Shown piece by piece: positions 55,331-61,780 of a stretch of 64,000 nt of DNA. Origin of the DNA: Longimicrobium sp. (GTDB lineage Bacteria > Gemmatimonadota > Gemmatimonadetes > Longimicrobiales > Longimicrobiaceae); the NCBI GenBank assembly GCA_036389135.1, contig DASVQP010000032.1, forward strand, positions 1 through 64,000, in the 5' to 3' direction. A model generated the notes under the pieces. That model saw only the letters and a program-made list of their open reading frames with translations. It did not search any database and had not been told where the DNA came from. Each line of letters begins with the position of its first letter. Position 1 is the first letter of the stretch. A program made the translations under genes and the position numbers.

Positions 55331-55372
55331 GCCTCACGCAGAGGCGCAGAGACGCAGGAGATTCACACGGCA
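55331..55372. repeat. Partial CACAGAG-type repeat
   Basis: CCTCACGCAGAGGCGCAGAG followed by ACGCAGGAG: one arm only of the element seen complete at 56976-57160. Confidence 0.5.
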
Positions 55373-55391
55373 GCGCGTTGCAATAGCGGGA

Positions 55392-55616
55392 TCAACGGCC
55401 GAGCTCGGACCTCCGCTGCGGACGCCGCACGACGAGGTAGAGCAGAGCTCCCAGCACCGGCGCCAGGAGGATGGCGAGCGCCCACGCGATCTTGGTGTTT
55501 CCCTCGCTGCTCTCCTTGACCAGGCACTCGTACAGAGCCCAAGGCCACAGCAGGAACACGCTGCTGAACATCGCCATCACCAGGATCATCTCCATAAACC
55601 CCAATCCAAACGGCAT
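55392..55616 (-). CDS. Small membrane protein, PLDc_N-like
   Basis: It encodes 74 residues after CAGGAGGGAGCC. Two membrane helices (MEMILVMAMFSSVFLLWPWA and KIAWALAILLAPVLGALLYL) flank a short charged loop (ECLVKESSEGNT), then a basic VVRRPQRR end. This is the pattern of PLDc_N/phospholipase-D-nuclease N-terminal domains, which occur alone as small inner-membrane proteins. Function unknown. Confidence 0.8.
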   Translation of the reverse strand: MPFGLGFMEMILVMAMFSSVFLLWPWALYECLVKESSEGNTKIAWALAILLAPVLGALLYLVVRRPQRRSELGR

Positions 55617-55792
55617 GGCTCCCTCCTGTATTGGCGCGCCCATCCCGAGTTGACGAGTGCATCTCCCGCGCGCCATGTAACGCGGGATTCAAGCCAGTTC
55701 CTGCGGGTAGGAAGAAGCCCCTCCATTGCGCCTCCCACCCGCCCCCCGCAGCTTGCCTCGGCACCCACACTCCCCAGCCGAAGGCATGCCCG

Positions 55793-56962
55793 ATGGACGA
55801 CCCGACCTGGTGGATCGATGCGCTGATGGCACCGGGCGGGCAGGAGCTGATGGCGGAGCTCGCCGCGGAGCCGCTGACCGCCGCCAACGAGATCCGCCTG
55901 ATCACGCGGCTGCGCGAGAGGCATCCGCCGGAGCTCGTCCCGGTCGCGGTGGGCCAGGCCAGGCTTCGCGCGCGCGCCCGCGCGAAGTTCACCCACGCGG
56001 ACCGGATGTACTTCACCGCGCCCGCGCTGGAGCAGGCGTCCACCGAGCGGATGGCCCGCAACCACGCGCGCCGCTACGCCGGCTTCGACCGCATGGCCGA
56101 CCTGTGCAGCGGCATCGGCGGCGACCTCATCGCGCTGGCGGAGGGGCGCTCGGTGCTCGCCGCCGACCTGGACCCGGTCCACAGCCGCCTCGCCTGCATC
56201 AACGCGGAGGCAAACGGCGTGGGCGCGGCGGTGGAGTGCGTGTGCGCCGACGTGCGCGACCTCTCGCTCGACGGCATCCCCGCCGCCTTCGTGGACCCCG
56301 CCCGCCGCGCCGGCGGCCGCCGCTTCCAGACGGGGAGCGGCGAGCCGTCGCTGGAGTGGTGCTTCGACCTTGCCGCCCGCGGCACCGCGCTCGGCATCAA
56401 GGCCGCCCCCGGCCTCCCACTGGAGCTGGCGCCGGACGGCTGGGAGGTGGAGTTCGTGTCCGAGGGCGGCGAGCTCAAGGAGTCCGTGCTCTGGTCACCC
56501 GCCCTGGCCACGGTGGCCCGCCGCGCCACCCTCCTCCCCACGGGCGACACGCTGGTGCCGGAGGACGGCCCCGCGGTCGAGGTGCGCTTGCCCGGTGACT
56601 ACCTGATCGACCCCGACCCGGCGGTCACGCGCTCCAGCACGGTGGAGGAGCTGGCGCGCTCCCTGGGCTGCTGGAAGATCGACGAGCAGATCGCCTTCCT
56701 TTCATCGGACCGCGACGTGCGCACCCCGTTCGGGCGCACGCTGCGGGTGGAGGCGTCGCTGCCCTGGAACCTGAAGCAGCTCCGCCACGTGCTGCGCGAG
56801 GCGGGCATCGGCGTGGTGGACATCCGCAAGCGCGGCTCGGCGGTGGACGTGGACGAGATCCAGCGCAAGCTCAAGCTCGCCGGCGCCCGCAGCGCCACCG
56901 TCGTCCTCACCCGCGTCTCCGACCGCCCCTGGATGCTCGTCTGCACCGATCCGCCCCGGTAG
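55793..56962 (+). CDS. SAM-dependent methyltransferase with a THUMP-like domain
   Basis: It encodes 389 residues. N-terminal helical region (TAANEIRLITRLRERHPPEL), then a Rossmann methyltransferase with ADLCSGIGGDLIALAEGRSV as the SAM loop, AADLDPVHSRLACINAEANG, and the DPARR motif of AAFVDPARRAGGRRF. The C-terminal domain (IGVVDIRKRGSAVDVDEIQR; KLKLAGARSATVVLTRV) matches the THUMP-like module, suggesting an RNA substrate. The ATG was chosen in the frame beginning MDDPTWWID. Confidence 0.9.
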   Translation: MDDPTWWIDALMAPGGQELMAELAAEPLTAANEIRLITRLRERHPPELVPVAVGQARLRARARAKFTHADRMYFTAPALEQASTERMARNHARRYAGFDRMADLCSGIGGDLIALAEGRSVLAADLDPVHSRLACINAEANGVGAAVECVCADVRDLSLDGIPAAFVDPARRAGGRRFQTGSGEPSLEWCFDLAARGTALGIKAAPGLPLELAPDGWEVEFVSEGGELKESVLWSPALATVARRATLLPTGDTLVPEDGPAVEVRLPGDYLIDPDPAVTRSSTVEELARSLGCWKIDEQIAFLSSDRDVRTPFGRTLRVEASLPWNLKQLRHVLREAGIGVVDIRKRGSAVDVDEIQRKLKLAGARSATVVLTRVSDRPWMLVCTDPPR

Positions 56963-56975
56963 TTCCGCGACAACA

Positions 56976-57160
56976 GGCCTCACGCAGAGGCGCGGAGACG
57001 CAGGAGAGAACAGCAACTGCATGGCTCACACAGAGCCACAGAGCCACAGAGAAAACCGCATCAAGGTTTTCTCCGTGGCTTTCAGTTCCTTCTGTGGCCT
57101 CTGTGTGATGCCTTTCTCTGTTGTTCTCTCCCTGCGTCTCTGCGCCTCTGCGTGAGACAA
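56976..57160. repeat. Nested CACAGAG hairpin repeat
   Basis: The fullest example of the family. Outer arms CCTCACGCAGAGGCGCGGAG and CTGCGTCTCTGCGCCTCTGC enclose inner arms GCTCACACAGAGCCACAGAG and TCTGTGGCCTCTGTGTGATG. Innermost is GAAAACCGCATCAAGGTTTT. It lies between convergent genes. Confidence 0.75.
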
Positions 57161-57165
57161 GCCGG

Positions 57166-58029
57166 TCAGAATGCACGCCGGTTTCCACTAAACGCGCCTC
57201 GAAGCAGATCCCGCAGTGCACGCGGCTTCCGCCCAGCGAGGCGCTCCACGTCGCCGGTGACGATGTCGAAGCCGCTCTGGACGAACTTCTCCTGGATGGA
57301 GAGGACCACGCCGACGACCGGCGCGGGCAGCCCCGCCCCCTCCATCCCCTGGCGCAGCACTGCCTGCGGCAGCGCGGCGAACGAGAACGGCTGCCCGGAC
57401 GCCTCGGCCACCAGCGCGGCCCGCTCGACGCCGCTCAGGGTCTCCGGCCCCGTCGCGTTGTAGATCGCGCCCTCATGCCCCTCGCCGGCCAGGATGCCGG
57501 CCGCCGCCGCGGCCACATCCTCGCGCCAGACGAACGCCACCCGGTTCTCGCCGAGGCCAGTCAGCACGCCGCCCTGGAGGGACATCTGCGCCTCCTGCAG
57601 GAACGCCTCGGCGTAGTAGTTCATGCGGAGGATCGTCCAGCGCGGCGCGGCGCGCATCAGGTGCTGCTCGGCGGCCCAGTACGATGCGTAGATGTCCGGC
57701 TCCTCCGCCGCGCGCGTGCCCGCCGACGACATCAGCACGATGTGCCCGACTCCCGCCGCCACGGCCGCGTCGATGGCCGCGAGCGACTGCCCCGCCCGGC
57801 GTCCGGGGCCCATCTCCCCGGTGGGAATGATCAGCACCCGGTCCAGCCCCGCGTACGCGGCGGCGAGCGTCTCCGGCCGATCGTAGTCGCCCATCCGTCC
57901 CTCCACGGGGGCGGTGACCCGCTCCGGAGAGCGGGAGATACCCACGACGTCGTGTCCGCCCCGGCGAACGAGCTCCGCCACGGTGGCCGCGCCGAGCTGA
58001 CCGCTCGCCCCGCTGATTCCGATCCGCAT
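57166..58029 (-). CDS. NmrA/SDR-type NAD(P)-binding oxidoreductase
   Basis: It encodes 287 residues. The N-terminal GISGASGQLGAATVAELVRR is an atypical-SDR nucleotide loop. VGISRSPERV, GDYDRPETLAAAYAGLDRVL and VGHIVLMSSAGTRA follow the NmrA/azoreductase-like (QorB) family, which reduces quinones or senses NADP. It is the last gene of a minus-strand operon with a DoxX protein and an LLM oxidoreductase, all opposite an HxlR regulator. Confidence 0.9.
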   Translation of the reverse strand: MRIGISGASGQLGAATVAELVRRGGHDVVGISRSPERVTAPVEGRMGDYDRPETLAAAYAGLDRVLIIPTGEMGPGRRAGQSLAAIDAAVAAGVGHIVLMSSAGTRAAEEPDIYASYWAAEQHLMRAAPRWTILRMNYYAEAFLQEAQMSLQGGVLTGLGENRVAFVWREDVAAAAAGILAGEGHEGAIYNATGPETLSGVERAALVAEASGQPFSFAALPQAVLRQGMEGAGLPAPVVGVVLSIQEKFVQSGFDIVTGDVERLAGRKPRALRDLLRGAFSGNRRAF

Positions 58030-58061
58030 GTTCGGTCTCTCTTTCCGGTTCTGTGTGTTGG

Positions 58062-58478
58062 TCAGGCCCGCGGCACGATGCGCGCCGGGCCCGAGCGCCC
58101 CCACGCCACGAACGCGGCGAGGAGCGCTGGGATGAGGTTGAAGGCGAGCACGCTGGCCTCGCCGCGCGTGACGTGAAAGGCGGCGGCGAGCAGCATGACC
58201 ACCGCCAGTCCGGCCGCCGCCAGCGGCGTAAGCCACGGCTTGATCCGGGTCGCCGCCGGCAGGATGAGGCCGGCGGCGCCGGCAAGCTCGGCGAAGCCGA
58301 TGAAGCGCGCCATCCACACGGGGACGTCGGTGATCCACGGCGACGACTGCGCGGCCTCGGCGATCGGATTCAGGCCGTGGTTGATGCCGGCCATCACGAA
58401 GAAGGCGGCCAGGAGCAGCTGGACTACCCACAGGGTGACGTGGAGCGCGCGGCTCCGGGGTTCGGTGTGCATGGACAT
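58062..58478 (-). CDS. DoxX-family membrane protein
   Basis: It encodes 138 residues with four membrane helices (LWVVQLLLAAFFVMAGINHG; WMARFIGFAELAGAAGLILP; WLTPLAAAGLAVVMLLAAAF; SVLAFNLIPALLAAFVAWG). FVMAGINHGLNP and FIGFAELAGAAGLILPA are the DoxX-like signature. Such proteins sit beside oxidoreductases in redox-stress operons. The ATG of MSMHTEP is chosen; a second ATG follows two codons later. Confidence 0.88.
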   Translation of the reverse strand: MSMHTEPRSRALHVTLWVVQLLLAAFFVMAGINHGLNPIAEAAQSSPWITDVPVWMARFIGFAELAGAAGLILPAATRIKPWLTPLAAAGLAVVMLLAAAFHVTRGEASVLAFNLIPALLAAFVAWGRSGPARIVPRA

Positions 58479-58527
58479 GGTCCGTTTGGTCGTGATGCGG
58501 GGTTGATCTCGTGGAGTGCGGCGGCGT

Positions 58528-59586
58528 TCACCACCCGTCGAGCGCCTTGCGGAGCTGGGGAAGCACGCGGGTACCGAGCAGCTCGATGCTCCTGAGGAAG
58601 GCGGCGTGCGGCATCCCGCCGACGTCCATCTGCAGGATCTGCCGGGAGTGGCCGAGGATCTCGTGCACGTGGAGGATGCGCTCCGCCACCTCGTTCGGTC
58701 CGCCGGCGAAGACCATCCCCGAGCGCTCCAGATCGCGCTCCCGGCCCGCGGGCGCCCGCCCCCGCCGGCCGATCTCCGCCATCCCGGTCTCGAACATCCG
58801 AAGCTCGTGCTCCAGGTAGGTCCGCTTCGCCTCGCGGTCGTTCTCGCCCACGAACCCGTGCACGGCGACCGCGACCTCGGCTGCGTCGGCGGGGTGGCCG
58901 GCCTCTGCCCAGGCATCGCGGTACGCGCGGCCGTACTGCGCCCAGTGCTCCGGCGTGCCGCCCAGGATGCCGAGGAACATCGGCAGGCCGAGCTCCACCG
59001 CCCGCATCACCGACGCGGGGCTGCCGCCGGTGCCCAGCCAGATGCGCAGCGACTCTTCCGGGCGGGGAACGACGAGCAGATCCTCCAGCGGGCGGCGCCG
59101 GTGCGGGCCGCTCCAGCGGACGCGCTCATGGCGGTTCAGCTCCAGCAGCAGATTCAGCTTCGAGCCGAAGAGCATGTCGTAGTCGCGCTCGTCCTGATCG
59201 AAGATCTCGAAGGTGATCGCGGACGACCCGCGCCCGGCGACGGCGTCGATGCGGCCGGGCGCGATCGCCGCGGCCGTGGCGAGCTGCTGGAAGACGCGGA
59301 TCGGATCGTCGCTGGAGAGCACCGTCACCGTCGTCCCAAGCCTGATCCGCTTCGTGGACGCCGCGGCCGCCGTCACGAGCGACGTGGGCGAGGAGACCGG
59401 CATCGAGCGGGTGTGGTGCTCGCCGAAGCCGAAGTAGTCCAGCCCGGCTTCCTCGGCGAGCTGCACCGCCTCCAGGGCGTCGCGGATCGCCTGCGCCGTG
59501 GGACCGTAGCCGCCGCCCTCGGTGCGGGGCGTGTTGCCGAACGTGTAGACGCCGAGCTCGAACCGCTTCACGCGTTCCATGACCAT
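58528..59586 (-). CDS. LLM-class flavin-dependent oxidoreductase
   Basis: It encodes 352 residues. Bacterial luciferase-like fold: FELGVYTFGNTP, QLAEEAGLDYFGFGEHHTRS, RIRLGTTVTVLSSDDPIRVF, QQLATAAAIAPGRIDAVAGR, LRIWLGTGGSPASVMRAVEL. It uses FMN or F420 to oxidise or reduce small substrates. It leads the DoxX-NmrA operon and is preceded after 4 bases by a 38-residue ORF. Two nearby ATGs are possible starts. Confidence 0.92.
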   Translation of the reverse strand: MVMERVKRFELGVYTFGNTPRTEGGGYGPTAQAIRDALEAVQLAEEAGLDYFGFGEHHTRSMPVSSPTSLVTAAAASTKRIRLGTTVTVLSSDDPIRVFQQLATAAAIAPGRIDAVAGRGSSAITFEIFDQDERDYDMLFGSKLNLLLELNRHERVRWSGPHRRRPLEDLLVVPRPEESLRIWLGTGGSPASVMRAVELGLPMFLGILGGTPEHWAQYGRAYRDAWAEAGHPADAAEVAVAVHGFVGENDREAKRTYLEHELRMFETGMAEIGRRGRAPAGRERDLERSGMVFAGGPNEVAERILHVHEILGHSRQILQMDVGGMPHAAFLRSIELLGTRVLPQLRKALDGW

Positions 59587-59590
59587 CGTC

Positions 59591-59707
59591 TCAGTCCCTC
59601 AGGACCGCGGCACCGCGCCATTCGCGGGCGCAGCCGGGTTCGGTGACGGGTCGCGGATCGAACTCGAAAGGGATGTATGTCTTCAGTTCGCGCACGTTCG
59701 GTGTCAT
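59591..59707 (-). CDS. 38-residue leader ORF of the redox operon
   Basis: MTPNVRELKTYIPFEFDPRP begins the peptide, which ends AAVLRD. GGGAGG lies six bases upstream of ATG, and the stop is four bases before the oxidoreductase start, so translation is probably coupled. No homology recognised. Confidence 0.6.
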   Translation of the reverse strand: MTPNVRELKTYIPFEFDPRPVTEPGCAREWRGAAVLRD

Positions 59708-59726
59708 ATTCCTCCCGGTACGTTGG

Positions 59727-59760
59727 TACAGATTAGGCTTTAGGTTCCGATAAGTAACCT
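59727..59760. promoter_or_regulatory. Divergent operator between the HxlR gene and the redox operon
   Basis: AGGTT-N9-AACCT (59742-59760) forms a dyad in an AT-rich gap. On the minus strand TTACTT, 16 bases and TAATCT give a candidate promoter overlapping it. HxlR proteins typically bind such sites and respond to aldehyde or quinone stress. Confidence 0.5.
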
Positions 59761-59833
59761 TTGAAATATACAGGTGGATCGGGCACGTGTGGAAGTACGC
59801 ACGTGCATGTGCGTCGGTAACCTCGAGGGAACC

Positions 59834-60274
59834 ATGACCATGACGACGAACGCCGCCCCGGCCCCCCGGCACGGAGCATCCGCGCCGGCGCCGCCGACCG
59901 GCCACGAGCCGATGGGCTGCCGCGCCCACGAGGTCCTCGCCCGCGTGGGGGACAAGTGGTCGGTGTACGTGATCTACGAGCTGTCCGCGGCGGGAACGCT
60001 GCGCTTCAGCGAGCTCAGGAAGCGGGTCGAGGGGATCAGCCAGCGAATGCTGACCGTGACGCTCCGCAGCCTGGAGCGGGACGGGCTGGTCTCACGGGCG
60101 ATGTACCCGGAGGTGCCGCCGCGCGTGGAGTACTCGCTGACGCCGCTCGCGACCACGCTCCGCGAGATCGTCCAGCAGCTGGTGGAGTGGTCGCAGTACC
60201 ACCTGCCGGAGATCGACGAGGCTCGCGCTCGCTACGACCGGCAGGTGCCGGGGTGGGCGGCGGCGGACGAGTGA
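59834..60274 (+). CDS. HxlR-family transcriptional regulator
   Basis: It encodes 146 residues after GAGGGAACC. The winged helix starts at CRAHEVLARVGDKWSVYVIY and continues LRFSELRKRVEGISQRMLTV, TLRSLERDGLVSRAMYPEVP and PRVEYSLTPLATTLREIVQQ. The single cysteine before the helix (MGCRAHEVL) is where HxlR/YodB-type sensors detect electrophiles. It is divergent from the redox operon, its probable target. Confidence 0.94.
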   Translation: MTMTTNAAPAPRHGASAPAPPTGHEPMGCRAHEVLARVGDKWSVYVIYELSAAGTLRFSELRKRVEGISQRMLTVTLRSLERDGLVSRAMYPEVPPRVEYSLTPLATTLREIVQQLVEWSQYHLPEIDEARARYDRQVPGWAAADE

Positions 60275-60353
60275 GCCGTACCCGACTCGCCGAGTCGTCA
60301 GCCGGGTACGGGAAATTCGCTGCTCCCTCCCGCCCTCCGTGTGATGCTGTTCC

Positions 60354-60614
60354 TTACGCAGCCTCGGCGTGCTCGCGCTGCCGGCCGACGGCGGGGTGCA
60401 GCTGCAGCACCGGCGTGGGCGTCGGAGCGATCGGCGCGACCGTCGCGGGCTGGCTCGCGCGGGCCGCGGCGCGGAGGATCACCACCAGGAGCATCGGGAG
60501 GGCCATCACCGCCATTACCGCCAGGTAGACGCAGAAACCCGCCGCGGCGAAGATCGCCAGAGTCGCCCTCACCACGAAGCTCACCTCGTTCCGCTCAGCG
60601 CCGTGCTCGTGCAT
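60354..60614 (-). CDS. Small hypothetical membrane protein
   Basis: It encodes 86 residues after GGGAGACGGTACG. One long or two short membrane helices (SFVVRATLAIFAAAGFCVYL; AVMAVMALPMLLVVILRAAA), then a proline/threonine-rich tail. No family recognised. Confidence 0.65.
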   Translation of the reverse strand: MHEHGAERNEVSFVVRATLAIFAAAGFCVYLAVMAVMALPMLLVVILRAAARASQPATVAPIAPTPTPVLQLHPAVGRQREHAEAA

Positions 60615-60686
60615 CGTACCGTCTCCCGGACTTTGTATGTGTATGCCGGGGCGGCCCTTCGCGGCCGCCCACGTGATTGATGTCGC

Positions 60687-61538
60687 TCAGCGGACCGTGA
60701 TCTGGCGCACCATTCCGTGCGCCACGTGCGGCTTGCCGTCGCCCGCGTCGGGCACCATGCAGAGGAGCGCGTACTCGCCCGCCGTGAAGTCGGCGGTCAC
60801 GTCGTTGGAGACGCCCCGGCTGAGGAAGGTGGTGCCGCCGATCGGCTCGCCCGGAGGAGGCCCCTGCATCTTCTCCAGCCACGCCAGCATGTCGCCCGCG
60901 TTCTTCCCCGGGGCCAGCTGCACCAGGATCAGCTCGTGCGGCTGCGCGGCGGCGTTCTCCACGCGGATGGTGCGCCGCCCGGCGGCGATCTCCGGCCTGA
61001 TCTCGTACGAGTAGTCGCGCAGCGTGATCCGCGCGTCCGGCGCCGCGGCGCGCGCCTGGTTCGAGGAGGGCGTCACCGTCAGCGGCTTCACCATTCCCTT
61101 CATCACGTGCAGCACCCCGTCGTTCGAGGGGATGAAGCAGACGAGCGCGTAGCTGCCCGGGGCGAGGTCCACCGTCGCCTGCGCCTGCTTGCCGGGCACC
61201 GGCGTGTTGGGCCCGCCCACGAACGTCGCCCACCGCGGCGGCGGACCCCCGGCGTGCTTCATCCCCTCCATCAGCTCCTGCACCGTGTGCCCCTCGGCGA
61301 TCTTGACGAGCTGCACGTGGTGAAGCTCGGGCCCGCGGTTGACCAGGTTGATGGTGGTGAGGCCGGCGGGGATGCTGGCCGGCGCCTGGAAGGCGAAGTC
61401 GGATGCGGTGATCGTCACCACGTTGGCGGTGGCGCGGGCGGCCGGGGCGTTCTCGCGGGCGTCGCCGTCCGAGGTGCACGCGGCGGCGGAAAGGAGGAGC
61501 GCCGCGGAGGCCAGGGTGGTCCAGGAAGAGTTTCGCAT
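60687..61538 (-). CDS. Lipoprotein with two cupredoxin-like domains
   Basis: It encodes 283 residues with lipobox LLSAAAC (Cys21). Two homologous halves each have the type-1 copper ligand pattern: H73/H74, C134, H144, M149 in the first, and H201, C260, H271, M276 in the second. Surrounding sequences match in parallel (SYALVCFIPSNDGVLHVMKG and EYALLCMVPDAGDGKPHVAH). It is probably an outer-face copper electron carrier or copper-binding protein. Confidence 0.8.
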   Translation of the reverse strand: MRNSSWTTLASAALLLSAAACTSDGDARENAPAARATANVVTITASDFAFQAPASIPAGLTTINLVNRGPELHHVQLVKIAEGHTVQELMEGMKHAGGPPPRWATFVGGPNTPVPGKQAQATVDLAPGSYALVCFIPSNDGVLHVMKGMVKPLTVTPSSNQARAAAPDARITLRDYSYEIRPEIAAGRRTIRVENAAAQPHELILVQLAPGKNAGDMLAWLEKMQGPPPGEPIGGTTFLSRGVSNDVTADFTAGEYALLCMVPDAGDGKPHVAHGMVRQITVR

Positions 61539-61631
61539 GGGGGTCGCTTCCGTTTTGCGGGTTCAGCGCTCATCGGGCACCCTGCCCGCGAGGTGACGGA
61601 AGAGTACGCCGCACGGCCCCCCACCTGAATC

Positions 61632-61678
61632 GGTCAAATGACCGGGGTCGCCTGACCCGGGTCGTTCGACCCCGGTCA
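61632..61678. promoter_or_regulatory. Concentric palindrome array in a divergent promoter region
   Basis: Three 10-bp units GACCGGGGTC (61640), GACCCGGGTC (61654) and GACCCCGGTC (61668) are spaced exactly 14 bp apart. The outer two are reverse complements of each other and the middle one is a perfect palindrome, all centred on 61658-61659. A further GGTCAAATGACC starts the block. Confidence 0.65.
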
Positions 61679-61780
61679 AACTACCCGTGTGGCGCGGGCG
61701 CTTCCGAACAATCTTGGGGCACGAACGGCCGGTGCACCCCGCACCCCCCATTCCCGACCCTCGACATAAGGACGCGAACC

